From Circinella umbellata (Eukaryota > Mucoromycota > Mucoromycetes > Mucorales > Lichtheimiaceae), in contig JAIWNF010000005.1 in NCBI GenBank assembly GCA_025093555.1, positions 496,001-560,000 of the forward strand: 64,000 nucleotides of DNA. The letters run 5' to 3'. The position numbers and the translations under genes are program-made. The number at the start of each line of letters is the position of its first letter. Position 1 is the stretch's first letter. Positions 1-12,241 of this stretch are shown here, one piece after another. The notes beneath the pieces are model-generated. The model ran no database searches. It was not told where the DNA came from and was given only the letters and a program-made list of their open reading frames with translations.

Positions 1-2994
1 TGGATCCACGCTTTGTGTAACATATAAAAGTTGCACAAGAGCATTGAGATTCCTGGGTCAAGAAAGATATTTTTCAATTGCGGAGATCAGTTTTTCTATT
101 TATCAAAAAGAGTATAGCGGATCTGATAAAGTCGGTGAATCAGATAAAAAAAAAGCATTTATTAGATAAACATCATCCGGCGAAAAAAACAGGCTTGTGC
201 CTTTATTAATAATGCAAAAAATATTATAATTCAATCTACCAGATAGTAGAAAAAAACGTATAGTTGACTATTTTATGTAACAATTCTTTCTTATTTATTT
301 AAGAAGCACATCTTAAACCCCAATAACAAAAGTGGTGGTGCTACATTTTAAAAAATACACAATCGAAGTACACACAGTAAAAACACATGCTATTTTAATC
401 TTTCATATCTGATAACAAGGGCGATTAATTACACAAGGGAAGTACAACAGATATATTATTAAGTAAAATAGTAATATAAACTGGGTGTCATATTTTTAAT
501 ATTTACACACTTTGTAATAAGTTAACCTGGTTTGTGGACTTCATAACTGAAATCAATTCACCGAACGTCCCCGATTTTTTTTTTTTACTTAAATTTCTCG
601 TACCAATATGGTGAAAAAGAAAAAAAAGAGCGGGGAGATGCCGGGAGAAAGAAATTATAACTTCTATGTTTTTTTATCACCAGCAATGGTTTCACTAAAG
701 TATGCAATTAGACTACAATAACCAAGTCCAAAAAGTAACAATAATGTTTCATAGAGGGGTTTGAACATAAAGTGAGATCCAGAACAATATAATCGATCGT
801 TGTTGATTATGATTGAAATAACAATAAAGCACAATAGATATAATTTATACGTAAGTATAAAAAAAAATCATGTTTTTGACGTGTTGATAACTTCTTCCCC
901 GCATACATACTATACCCCACGTGAGGATATTTGTGGGACGTGCCTACACTAGTTCTTAAACAGCTGACTTGAATTTAGATGCTGTTGTGTATCATAATAT
1001 CATCATTATAATCAAGATCTTGACGAGCGCAACCCATTCCTTTACTATATCAATATGAATTGATACATAGAGTCTTTTTTGTTCCCTAAATTTATCTAGA
1101 AAAAGAAACAGTAAGCACCTACGATTAGCTACATCACCTTTCTTGTAACCTTGAGCTAAATATTCACAGCCAGCTTTATATGGGCTGCTTTTATATTCAT
1201 ATATGTTCTAGTTTACTACATAATACCACTTTTTTACTACTATTTACTTGCAAGTAACTTTTTTTTTTATAATTATCATCTTTTATAATGAATAATGGCG
1301 TGCATTTGTTTGTAGTGGATATCATATTCGATTAACTTACCCTTACGTCTAATAATTGATGAATATTTGTAGTACGTGTTCTAAACTATTCGATACTGAT
1401 TTCATTATTTTTTCATCTTGGTCAATTCAAAGCTCCCTACCAGCGTTTAGTTTATGATATACTAGTAACAAACAAAGTGAATGTTATTTACAGCTCCCGA
1501 TGTATTCATTGTTTCCGTCTATCATGGTATATAAGACATCATTTTTTTTTATCTTGGTTGTTGCTCTCCAAATTTGTCACTCTTTACCTGATCAAAAATG
1601 TTTTTCGCCTAATCTCAAATATAGAAAGGGTATTCTTAACCTGATTAATTGCTCTTAAACACTTGCTACATTTTATCGGGAAAAAATATTCGAAGGTATG
1701 CATATAAATTACATTTTGACGGGAACAGTGTGTGGGAAGTAATCCAAAGAACTCGGGTCAATAAGTTGCATAAAGCCGCGGCAAAGCTAGAACTGAGACA
1801 CAAATATCTTTCTTCCAGAATCACAAATCCAGACTAATACATATTTGTACGTGGCTGTGCAAGTCAAGTTTAACTGTTTCATGGCACTACAATAATGGTT
1901 AAAAAAAACTAGTTACGAATTATAGAGCAAAGCTATATTCATATTTCCAAGAGAAAACAATGAAACTATATATTTTAGTAATCATGTTTTCTTCTTTAAG
2001 GAAGAATTAATAATCTTCTAATCTTTACACATAGCAATATATTCCGCAGTTACTGGTTGTTGCCAAGGTTATATATATAAAGAAAATTGATAATTGAGAC
2101 CTCTCCGCCCAATCGGGAAAGAGGCGCAGTTGGCAGTGAGACGTTGTACAATCGTTCGTCAATGCTGCTGTATGAGAGGATGCTAATTTCAGCAAAAGCT
2201 GCTACTGTCGTTTATTAATGACGTTGCCAATGACTAATTTCCAGGTTAAATGTCGTGAATTTTATGAGTGACGATACAAATCCTAATGAAGAATATACCA
2301 ATGAAATTTTTGCCGAGTTTTTAAACACATTGTCTATTTTACGTAGTTAACACACATCTGGTAAAAGAGAAGACAGCTTCCGTAATTCATGCGAACATTT
2401 GCAAGTTAATTTTCTACGTTTCCGTTATATTAAATATTATATGTAATCTATTCAGTACCTATAGCTACTTTTTTTTTCTATTTTATTTAAACTTGATAGG
2501 ATTTCCACTCCATTGACTCCATCCAAAATTTAATCAGCCTGTTATTATTGAATCCAGCAGAAGGCCTTTGTTAAGAAAACAAAGTTAATTTCCAGAAACC
2601 TGCATTCACACTTCATACGGGCCAGAACGTGTCGATCTACCACGTATTAAACTTACGTATCAACTCTTCACAAGCTTGTGGGCTACCATGTGCAGTCTCT
2701 CAGTAAATAATATTATACTCTCTGATCGATAAATAATAACCCACTCTTTTTTGATTTTCTTTTTTATCTTTCAAAGACAGTGATTATTACAAAACTAAGT
2801 ACGTGATTGTCACCATTATTAATACAGGAGTAATTATAAGTTGCAGAATTCATATTATTTAATTTTTTTTTTTGTTTTTTATTTTAATAAAATCCTACCA
2901 TTCAATCCTAAAGACATCTTATTACTATACTATCACAGTTTATATCTTTATTTGATTGGATTCACAATTCAATTATACAGCCTTGGGAATCGTT
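1..2994. other. Gene-free AT-rich stretch
   Basis: I see no recognisable coding exon, RNA gene or bounded repeat here. The longest open frames are short and low-complexity, and they resemble no family I know. TACGTA/GTACGT-type palindromic hexamers recur, as they do in the other intergenic stretches of the window. Confidence 0.6.
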
Positions 2995-3080
2995 GCTACC
3001 AGGCGCGAAGCGCCTTTTTGGGGGGTCAAGGGAGGTTTTACCCCCCTTGCGACGTGTTTTCTGTTGAATGACCCGAAGCG
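2995..3080. repeat. GC-rich repeat island
   Basis: This GC-rich patch in AT-rich surroundings contains the palindrome GGCGCGAAGCGCC, a G-run/C-run pair that could form a stem, and the motif CGAAGCGAAGCG. That motif is shared with the GC-rich mini-elements at 3466-3585 and 31407-31495 and with the short sequence near 5112. I could not find a target-site duplication for this copy, so the boundaries are approximate. Confidence 0.5.
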
Positions 3081-3465
3081 AAGCGAGGCAGGCAAACGCT
3101 AGTATATATATATATATATAAATACAATCAAGTTGATGATTCTAGTTCAACATCTACATTTTCCATCTTTCGTTTTTTTTGATGATTTGGTGCTTGTTGC
3201 TGGTATAAATGATGCTGGTAAAATTGTTTTTCGTTGTGATCCAAACATGAGATTATTGGGTGCACTATCTACTACTTCTTTGACTTCTTCCATCGTCGCC
3301 TTCATATTTAAAATGATTTGTAAAATTGTTGTCATACCTTTCCAAAAGTTTGATGCATTTGTTGGATGATGCGAAAATCGTTCAGGCCGATTTACACGAG
3401 TTACGTATCTTTTCGGAGAGTCAACTATAATTGGTAGCACATTCAATCCTATAATTAAATTATCA

Positions 3466-3585
3466 CGAGCCTTCTTCACCTTCGCACCTTCGTGGGTTGA
3501 GCCCCTCCGCTTCGCTTCGTGTCAACCCCTCCGGAGCTGCGGTTTGGCGGCTCGTTGGGGGCAAGCCCCCAAACCCCCTTGCTGG
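3466..3585 (-). mobile_element. GC-rich mini-element, 120 bp, 11-bp target duplication
   Basis: A GC-rich insert is flanked by the direct repeat TTAAATTATCA (3455-3465 and 3586-3596). It begins CGAGCCTTCTTCACC and contains GGCGGCTCG, with a further G/C-run stem beyond it (TTGGGGGC/GCCCCCAA). Internal inverted repeats (GGGTTGA/TCAACCC and GAGGGG/CCCCTC) give stem-loop potential. The same core, in the opposite orientation, is present at 4953-5014 and 31407-31495. Confidence 0.75.
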
Positions 3586-4016
3586 TTAAATTATCATAAA
3601 TATCAGTGAACTTTCTTGACTCGACTTGTAAGTATACATATCATTCGTTCGAAGAGAAAAAAACAAAGCCTACCACTTATCATCAATCCACAAGTTTTTA
3701 AATCCCTGATACTATTTGGACTTTCACTAACTAGAACATACAACATGTCTTTCAATGTTCGGAGGATCTTTATTCCAGATTCGTACAATGTTTTTGTGCT
3801 AGTGTTATCCGTCACTTTGCCAGCTTCACATGTTCCAAATTCAAAAAGCTCAGTTGTGAAGAGACGATCCGTTTTGGTCCCAATTTTTCGTCTGGACATT
3901 GCATTGACAGCAGCTAAAGTTCGATTGGCATTTACACTTTCGGTTGTAGCTCTTGATACATCTTCACCTCTAAAAATTAAATAATACAACAGTATGAGTT
4001 AAAGAACCTATCGATC

Positions 4017-4017
<1 letters not shown>

Positions 4018-4051
<34 letters not shown>
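4018..4051. repeat. Poly-A tract, 34 nt
   Basis: An uninterrupted run of A lies inside the degenerate gene copy, in an intron-like gap. Confidence 0.95.
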
Positions 4052-4053
<2 letters not shown>

Positions 4054-4380
4054 GCTTACCCAATGGCAGATAATTCTCCTTCATCAAAGCAGCAGTCAAT
4101 GAGTACCCAGACTCTTTTCAAGAGGTCAGCTTCAGCTTTGTATTTGTCATGAACTTTTTGCAATAATATGTCAATTGGGGATCCAATGCATAAGAGGTTG
4201 ACGAATGGGATGGAAATAATGCTTATTTCCGTCCCCCCATATTCCATCAAGAGTTTTCTATATTAAAGAATCTAGTTAGTCAAAAACTTTTCCTATATAC
4301 GTATCAACGCGAAAAAATTAAAGATCAGTGACATATATGTATAACATTAAAATGATTACCAAAGATTTATAAATGTATCT

Positions 4381-4464
4381 CCAGCAGTGGATACCCGCGC
4401 TCAAGGGATGCAAAAAAAAACCCCATCGATTCTAAAATAGAAACGATTATACCTCCACTGCTGG
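4381..4464. repeat. 84-bp foldback sequence with 11-bp inverted ends
   Basis: It starts CCAGCAGTGGA and ends TCCACTGCTGG, an exact 11-bp inverted repeat. A second nested stem sits inside (ATCGATTCT and AGAAACGAT, one mismatch). It lies in the degenerate gene region and could be a tiny foldback or MITE. No clear target-site duplication was found. Confidence 0.55.
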
Positions 4465-4952
4465 GGTTGCCCTAATGTTTCATATATTGTACTACTTCTG
4501 CTGGTAAATCATAGAAACATGGCATCTTTTCTTCATCAATTTCATTCAATTCCTTGACTGTAAAGTATTTTTTCCAATGGCTATCGCTAGTGTCCAAAAT
4601 CATCGAATGAACTGGGCTATCATTGTAATTATTTATTAATTGGTTAGAAACGAGAAAGAGATCCAGTTGCCAAACTCAAACAATGAAAAAACTTACTGCT
4701 CGTGGGTACAACTTAGAGCAAGCACTTCATTCGTAATTCAACAGCCGTGCCGGTCGACAACGCCCAAAATAATCCAGAGTTTAAAGATTCAAACATTTCA
4801 TTGAAACTTTCAAGATCTTTTTTCGTTAGCTTATGGTTGCTGTTGCTGGTTGCAGAAATACTGGAGGTTGTGGTGTAGTACTTGAAATATATTCTTGATA
4901 TTTATTAATTAATGCTGTCCAGTCAGGCTTTGAATTTTTCTATTATATATAA

Positions 4953-5014
4953 CGAGCCGCCAAACCGCAGCTCCGGAGGGGTTGACACGGAGCTGCGAAG
5001 GTGAAGAAGGCTCG
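4953..5014 (+). mobile_element. GC-rich mini-element, 62 bp, 10-bp target duplication
   Basis: The CGAGCC...GGCTCG insert is flanked by TTATATATAA on both sides (4943-4952 and 5015-5024). It is a shorter, internally deleted version of the 31407-31495 copy: the left half up to GGGGTTGACACG and the right half GCGAAGGTGAAGAAGG are kept. The terminal CGAGCC/GGCTCG are inverted repeats of each other. Confidence 0.75.
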
Positions 5015-5223
5015 TTATATATAAAAATTAGAAGTGGATATCCTATCCTGGCCCGTATAGCATGTATGAGGCAGATCAAATTAATTGTTCCCAATTAGGG
5101 AATGGCCCCAGTAGCGAAGCGAAAGGGAGATTATTCTATTGTAAAATTTAATATATGGAAAGAAAATAATGATAATAGTTAGCTATTCGTTATACTTCAC
5201 CACGGTGATTTTATGTTATAATT

Positions 5224-5318
5224 TGTGAATATCGGTTATTATCCGTGATCTGTTAATTTGGTAATTTCATCGAAAGTAACCGAAATTAACGGATCATAGA
5301 TAATAACCGATATTCACA
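5224..5318. repeat. Long near-perfect hairpin (about 95 bp)
   Basis: The arm starting TGTGAATATCGGTTATTATC is matched by an inverted copy ending GATAATAACCGATATTCACA. The two arms of about 42 nt differ at only a few positions and enclose a loop of about 10 nt. It may be a foldback element or the stem of a structured RNA. The ATTCACCACG-like words around 6660-6720 suggest diverged relatives nearby. Confidence 0.7.
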
Positions 5319-5929
5319 TATTTTACATAAGTGCTCAACGTAAAATAACCCCTAGCAGTTGAATTTTACTGAAAACTAATATATCCTCTATTTCATTATA
5401 TACATTTTATATGGTTATATATATTGTTTCTTTATATACTACTTACTATACACGTAGATGACACAATTAAAAAGTTTTACTTTTTACTTTTTTTACTCAG
5501 TGTTTTTGGATTTGAGCAAGAGCGGTCGTACAAGAAGAATCACAGCTATATGAATCATTATATATAGGATCAAATGAGCACCATATAACCATTTGTAGAT
5601 TCATAATGCACACACTATATATATATACAATAAAAAACAATGAGCTTACTTTTAAGTTTGAGCGAGACTGGTGGTAGAAGTAGAACTTGAACTCTCACTG
5701 CAACCAGGTATATGTACGTCAATTTAGAATGATTTTTGTTGTTAAGAATTAAAAAAAGAGAGAGGGAAAGCTAATAAACTTACCCTCAGTTTTCTGTTCG
5801 TTAGTTTTTTCTAATATATTTAATAAATTGTATAATAGTGAATTGGAAATACCATGGATATCCAGTATTGAATAATCATGTTCAGAGCATTAGTTAATTT
5901 ACTTGGTCTTTTTAGCACGAGAGCCAAAT

Positions 5930-6416
5930 CTGTTGTTCCATCTTTCTCTCAGCATATGCTCTGCGCACCAATGAGTTTCGCACTTACACAAAGGAATATT
6001 TTGCGTTTGTAATACAATCGCTTCAAAATCTGTAATCGCATTACTCTTCACGTCATTATTTAATTTAGGCCATCTTCTGGAATAATTTCTTTCTGTCCAT
6101 CTTGACTAATTGATCTGGCAAGACTGTCTACATTTGTATTGGCATAACTTTCGATTGTGTTGTACTTTACTTCCAAATCTTCTTCGTTAAGTTTGTTAGA
6201 AAGACTGATCACCTCCAAAGTGTGTCGTTTTTTTATTTTTATAAAAGCTGTTTTTCCATTTGATTGTGTAGGGGGACGTCGGATCACTCTATCTACTGGC
6301 AATGGCGTGTTTGATGTAGTAGCTTCTGTTGGTTGCGCAGATACTAAAGCTAATTGCCTTTGTACAGCTGCTAACTCTTATATTAAATGCTGGAATGACG
6401 CTTGTTGTTGATCCAT
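5930..6416 (-). pseudogene. Broken conserved hypothetical ORF
   Basis: From an ATG at 6416 the minus strand encodes a short Gln-rich, coiled-coil-like start (ELAAVQRQLALV) after an in-frame TAA. A Pro/Arg segment (PVDRVIRRPPTQ) and a longer hydrophilic stretch to about 6060 follow. After an apparent frameshift it continues with IPLCKCETHWCAEHMLRE, a Cys/His-rich tail, to a stop near 5930. The order coiled coil, basic linker, Cys/His tail recalls accessory ORFs common beside transposons in Mucorales, possibly gag-like. One stop and one frameshift argue for a dead copy. I assign no function. Confidence 0.4.
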
Positions 6417-6429
6417 GTTAAGATGATTC

Positions 6430-9400
6430 TTAAACAAGAAAAAAGAAGGGGGGAATTCGCGTTACGCGTTTTTTTTTAATCGAACCTAACCAGAATTCAC
6501 AACAATAATTCCGAAACCACCATGGTCAACGTTTATTAACTGCTTATCACTCCTTCAACCTAACATCACCAAAGTTCACTGATAATAACCCATTTTTTTT
6601 AACGTGAAACCACGAAAAATAACATAATTTTTTCTGTTATAACCTATATCAACCTCTATTCACCACGACTTACTGATCGTAACATCTATTCACGGCTTTT
6701 AACCAAAATTTTATCGTGGTGTTACTGTATATCTGATGTTTAAGCATTTAATTGTCGAAGTAATCAAATGGTATTGTTCGAGAACATGCATTTTGTTTTC
6801 TTGCTGTTTCCTTTACACTCAATGGTGCCACAAATAGTACATGGTTTTAATTCTTTTTACAGACGCCTATTATTGCTGCTCTATCTGTAGTGCTATAATA
6901 GAATTTGAATCTGTTAACACTAAATTATGTTGCAACACTACAGTTAACAATCTTAAAGACATACTTATCACTTCAAATAAACTCGATTTCATAGAGTACT
7001 TGGATTCAATGGCAGTAGTTCGACTAAAATGGTAGATTCCTTACTAATGATTCAGTTCGTCGACAATGTTCTTGGAATCACTAACAACAGTAGGATTTTC
7101 ATCTCCACACGCAATCATGAACTCTCCAATAGATAATGCTTTTGTTCCATTAGTTTTTCTCCCAGAATTAGGATTTCTTTCTTTTGTTTTTTCTTCCACG
7201 TCTATTATTATTAGGGTTATATTTCATTGTGAAGATATTGATGCAATCCATGACAGCAATAACTTTTTTTTTCATATTGACACTAATAATATATGAGCTT
7301 TCTTTTTCTCTCATGTTTTTATGCTAGTTGTTTAAGTTTCAGCAACACGTCATAGTGGTTTTCATTGCCTCATTCACTTTAGCTGTGCCAATAATGTCAT
7401 GACGTGCATTTCCCACAATCGACAGGTTTGGACCAAAGTGAATCACGTGTCAATGTCAACACTAAATCAAAAGTTAAAAAAAGGTACAGTGACCTACGAA
7501 AAGATCCTTTTCAACAGCTGTATATGGTTATATATATACATACATATTTACGTACAACAACCACGTTGTTGTTTGAAGCAACTTTCAAAAAAGTGCGCAC
7601 CAAAATGACTGGAAGTCCTCGCCTGGAACACTGTTTCCAACAATGTAAGAACTTTTATCTACAATAAATTTAGCCAAGGTCAATGGGTGGTTTTCGTAAT
7701 TTCGAACATATTCTTCAATTATTATAAATGAAATATTGGTTATTTTCTCCTTTATATTTTATTCGAAAACCTCAAAGCTCATTGCCTCTCTTTTGGGTGC
7801 ACCCCAGTTAGTGGCGTTCAATCCAATTACATTCGCAGTGTAATTTGGGGTATAGTTCAAATATATGGCCCGAATTTTCAACGAACTTCGCTAAAAATCT
7901 CGATAAGCGCAATTTGCTCAAAAACCTTGATGCAAGTTGCAAGTTGCAAGTTGCTATTCTATTAAGTAATTTTAACATTTCCAAAAACAAATGGTGCAAA
8001 AGCGGGGGTTGGTTTTTTCATACAGATTATTTTCTATATTAGTTAATATCTATGGAAATGTATATCCATAATGGTGTATTTTCGTGCACTTTTATAAAGA
8101 AACAGATACTGCAGTGCGTATAAATACTTTTCATTCAATATGTCTAATTAAGTAAAGAGAAAGTCATGAATATAATTTTCATATATGAATAATATAAAAG
8201 AAAAAAAAAGTAGTGATTTTTTCATCGGTGTGTTATATTTATCTCTTTCTTTTCCGTCTATCCGTTTATGTTATAAAGATTATGGTAATACTATGTAGTT
8301 GATCGGCCCGCCCTACTTTTACCCTTTTTATTTTTATTCGGTCGATCTTTTTGAAAAAAAAATCTTAACAATACACTTTTTATTTACTTATAACTGATGG
8401 AGATCGATCAATAAAAGAAAATATGTAGAAATCATATTCTTTCTGATTTAATTGACAATTTTTTGTTAAGATTTAATATGTGTGGCGTTTTTCATTTATT
8501 ATCTGTTACAGTTATATATGAATATATCATAAATTGGTGGCGAGCATATGACTGTATCCACACACGCCATTTGCTTTACAATCGCAAAAAAAAAAATCCT
8601 GTGTTACCATTCTTTTTCACTAAATTCTTTCCATTCACCAAACTTTAACACATAAAATAATTACAACATTCAACTCAGTCAAATAAATAGGTACAAATTA
8701 ACATTCAAGACCGAACGTTCTTGTAACGAAGAGTAAATATAAATATATATGTCGAAACTTAAAATGATAAAATTTGTTGGTATAATCTATCATTTTTTTT
8801 TACTGACTGACGATTTTAACAAGCTTGGTGATTCCATGTAATATATATACATATACATACGTTATCATTAATTAATAAAAGAGCTACACACATTTTTTTT
8901 TTGCATTACATAAATAAATCAAAAAGAAGTTGTTATATACATTTACACATTGTACATACACACGCACAGTTCCTTGGTTCTATTTGTACTACGTTCCAAC
9001 AATATTTTCCAATTGTTTTGTGAAACAAATAGATCACGCGTAAATTTGTGAATATGTAACTTTCTCTTTCTCTATCTCTTTTCAATAAAGATAAATTGAT
9101 TTGTCGATAAATTGTTTAATACTACAATATAGTGTGTAATATTTCCAAGATTCGTTTTTAGATTTAGTAATACCATATATCTAAGAACAAAACACTCTTT
9201 TCTTTCCAGGACTAAGCAAAATTTGTAACGTGGCAACAAGAAATGGATTTCTTTTTTTTTTTTTTGGCATTATTTTGTACAACAATATATGATTTATAAA
9301 GAAAAAAAAAAGAATGACTATAGTGACGAAAGAAGGAATAATAAGCAAGGAAAAAAAATAAATGAGTGAGAAATATGTGTGTGAATGCTATATATAATGT

Positions 9401-9599
9401 GACGTATAAGTATATTGGGGTTCGTAAGGCTTTGTTCAAGAGGGAAAAAAAAGAGAGAGGCGGAGAGGGAAGAAATAAGTAATTTTCTGTTATACATAAG
9501 ACGACAATGGTAAAATAAAATAAAATATAATAAATGTAATATGATAAAACAAAATAAAATAAAATAATAAAAAGATAGATAGTAGAAGAGAGTATTTTT
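6430..9599. other. Intergenic region without recognised genes
   Basis: There are only short frames with no recognisable family. A small tandem repeat (GCAAGTT three times) lies near 7931-7953. Homopolymer A/T runs and TATATA tracts are frequent. The last 0.5 kb is the 3' flank of the minus-strand membrane-protein gene that ends at 9600. Confidence 0.5.
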
Positions 9600-10901
9600 T
9601 TATGATGGTATTGGACATTGAAAAGAGGATGGACGAACAGTAGAAGCAGCGGATCCTACAAGACCAGTAATCCTCTGTGTAATTTGAAATGCCAAATTCA
9701 AGGATGAAGACTGTGTTCCGTTTATAGTTACTACTGGACCCGGATTTTCTGCATGAGCTGTACAAGAACTACCCAAGCTTTGTAATGTGGCATCATTGGG
9801 ATCTGAAGCACTATAATCAATGTTCAAGATAACATCAATAGGGATGAATGAATCTCTTGATAATACCATTGAACCAGTGCTACCTTCACCGATTTGTTTT
9901 CCTGTCGACATATCCTGAACCTTGATCTCATAGTTTTTGATATGTGTAGGAACCCAATTCTTAGAATTATCCACAGTAAATGATACATTCCATACCGCTT
10001 TAATCACATTATCTTGAGCTACTAAATCATATCCATCAGGCCAACTGGCGCCTCGATATTCAATACCATTTGCCCATCGTGGCCATGCAAAGTACCATGC
10101 TACCGCGACAAGGATCACAAACCCAAATACGACGAATACAACTGTACGACGGTGCAATCCGCAACATCTCCGCTTTTTCTTGCGTCGTTTTATTTCAGGT
10201 AATTCCCCATTATTTCCTTCACCAATCGCAGCGAGACTTTGATGATGGTGTTGTTGTTGAAATGAACGTTGTTGATCAGAGACACTATCTAAAGCGATAT
10301 TATCTTGTAATAAAGATCCAACACCACCTTTAGATGGTGAAACAAAACTTGGCAAATTTTCTTCTTCAATATAAACAGGATCTGGTGTGGCAAATGGGTC
10401 TCCTCGATCATGGTGTGAATAAGGTAGATAAGAATTGGCTCGTTGTTCTTCTGATTGAAAAGATTTTTCACCTGTTAATGGCATTGGGTACTGTTGTTGA
10501 TTTCGAGCTGGTACAGCATATGGGTCATAGGGATCGTAATAGGAGCCGTGTCTTTGTTGTTTATTAGAATGATGATGTTTATTATTATTGGATGATTTTT
10601 TATTTTTACTGGAAGGAGGTAAATTCGGGGCAAGGCGACTCGTACTACTATCTGATTCCGTTCGAGAATGAAATGCTTCAGATTCTAAAGAATCTTAAAA
10701 TGTCTATTAATTTCTTTGTTTTAATCTTGCGATTAAGAAAATAGCAGTGACATTGTTATTATTACCTGGTGTAGTACTTTTTCTTCCTGCTCTATAAGGA
10801 TCAGAAGAAGTAAAATAGGAATGAGAATCATGACGATGGTGTCTCCTTCCCCCTGGAGTATTATATTCGTATGAACCAGTTGGTGATGGTGACTGACTCA
10901 T
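9600..10901 (-). CDS. Single-pass membrane protein with long disordered N-terminus
   Basis: Two exons, complement(9600-10693, 10766-10901), encode 409 residues. The 72-nt intron is GT-AG and joins the exons in frame. Residues 1 to about 215 are low-complexity and polar (Ser, His, Gln, Asn runs). A very basic cluster KRRKKKRRCC follows, then one hydrophobic helix at about 229-248 (VVFVVFGFVILVAVAWYF). About 160 residues with N-glycosylation sequons (NVS, NGT) come last, suggesting a type II topology with a luminal or extracellular C-domain. That domain is mostly beta-like and resembles the LEA-2/NDR1-like fold seen in some fungal membrane proteins. This is an inference from pattern only. It is oriented divergently from the ankyrin gene, with about 1.3 kb between them. 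Confidence 0.75.
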
Positions 10902-12241
10902 ATAGTATGTATATATGTGTGGTGTTAAGAAGTATAAAAGAAATAAAATGTGGCGTGAAAATGAAAAGAAGAGAGAAACATGGAAAAGGAAAAAAAAAGA
11001 AAGGGTTTTTTTTTTATTCTCTTTTTTTTCTTCTTTTGGAGACAGAGTGGTACTCCCTTTCTCCACATAAAAATAAAAATAAAACTCGTCCCAGATGATA
11101 AAGTAGTAACCCGCACGGACAGCATATTTTTTATTTTCTTTATTTCTAAAATGTGTTTCTAGTGCGTTGTTTCATCCCTTCTTTCATTTTCTCCTTTTTG
11201 TCGTAACCTGATGAAATATAAAGAATTAAAGGATTAAAAATAAATCCTTTTTCTTTTTGTATAAAGTTAATAAAGTTTTATGGTTAAAAAAGAACAATAA
11301 GAATGATTTGGATCTAATATAATAATAGAGCATAATATAATCCAATATAATAAATCTGCAAAAGAAATTATACTTAATTCTTTCTATCATTTTTTTAGCA
11401 TGAAATGTAATTACATGATAAAATACCCCCTACCTTACCCGCCCCTCCATTTTATTATTATTATTGTTTGTATATATTCATTTTGTTTCTGTATATATAA
11501 TTTTATATCAGTTGCCAAAAATATTTCTTTTTTTTGTACAACCGTTGAATTCCAATTCTATAAAAAGAAGCATTTTTTTAATCTTTTATTCCCTCTCTTT
11601 AGTTTTGATGTGTATTTATAACTTGTCATGGACTTGCCATCTCTTTTTTTTAAAACTGTTCTAGATTCTCTCTTCACCATAGAAACAAGATGTTTGATGA
11701 CAACATGTCGTTTCAAAATTCTCAAATATATAAAACCACACACACTTGTTTCACAGCTATCAAAATAGACATTTCTTCTCCGAAAAAAAAACCCATTTTT
11801 GGTTTCACCGGTTCTTTTATCCAATAAGCTGGTAAAAAATAATAATAATCCTCATCTACTTAATGCAATCATCGTTTTATTTGTTGCCATATTAAAACTA
11901 TGGTTGACAACTTGCCGCAAATATTCTTATTTATTGCCAAGGAAACTTCCAAGCGGTTGTCATGGTGGAAAAATAAATAATAATAAAAAAAAACTACACG
12001 TGTTGCCAAGAAAGTAATTATGCACTACTTACAAACTTACTTTTATAGAAAGACATATATTTTTGCTTTCTTTTGGCAAGGACAATAGTAATAAAAAAAT
12101 AGTGGAGAAAGAAAGAAAGAAAAAAGGGAGGGGGGTTTAATCTATAGAATATTATTTATTTTTCGCTGCCAAAAAGATAAAAAAAAAACCAGCAAAAAAC
12201 ACGGTTTTTTTCCCTTCCTCACTCTATTAGCGTGTTTTATA
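10902..12241. promoter_or_regulatory. Shared divergent upstream region
   Basis: This 1.3-kb gap lies between the minus-strand membrane-protein gene and the plus-strand ankyrin gene, so both promoters must lie here. It is A/T-rich with long pyrimidine/purine runs. I see no single diagnostic element. Confidence 0.4.

Larger units (their letters stand above)
3147..4900 (-). pseudogene. Degenerate Mucoralean multi-copy gene (ELFEFG/EAGK type)
   Basis: Three minus-strand coding blocks (about 4056-4250, 3603-3989, 3147-3479) read in order with intron-like gaps. A weaker block lies at about 4480-4880. The central block holds RKIGTKTDRLF, then ELFEFGTCEAGK, then a stretch on LYESGIKILRTLKDMLYVL and LMISG. 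From memory, this pattern matches an abundant hypothetical family of Mucorales that may carry a PD-(D/E)XK-like nuclease fold. I infer that fold only from the spacing of D, E and E/K residues. The copy is broken: a 34-A homopolymer (4018-4051), a hairpin (4381-4464) and a GC-rich element (3466-3585) interrupt it, and no complete frame survives. It is related in style to, but distinct from, the 23-42 kb family. Confidence 0.45.

Noticed and set aside
3466..3585. GC-rich elements as mitochondrial DNA insertions (NUMTs)
   Set aside because: Each copy is a precise short element with its own target duplication and no mitochondrial flanks, so transposition-like insertion is more likely. A shared origin with mitochondrial GC clusters is still possible.
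3603..3989. Plus-strand ORF at 3616-3984 opposite the minus-strand block
   Set aside because: The minus-strand frame carries the recognisable family motifs. The plus-strand frame is its shadow.
4381..4464. Foldback as a pogo-type MITE
   Set aside because: The ends are CCAGCAGT rather than CAGT preceded by TA, and no TA duplication is present.
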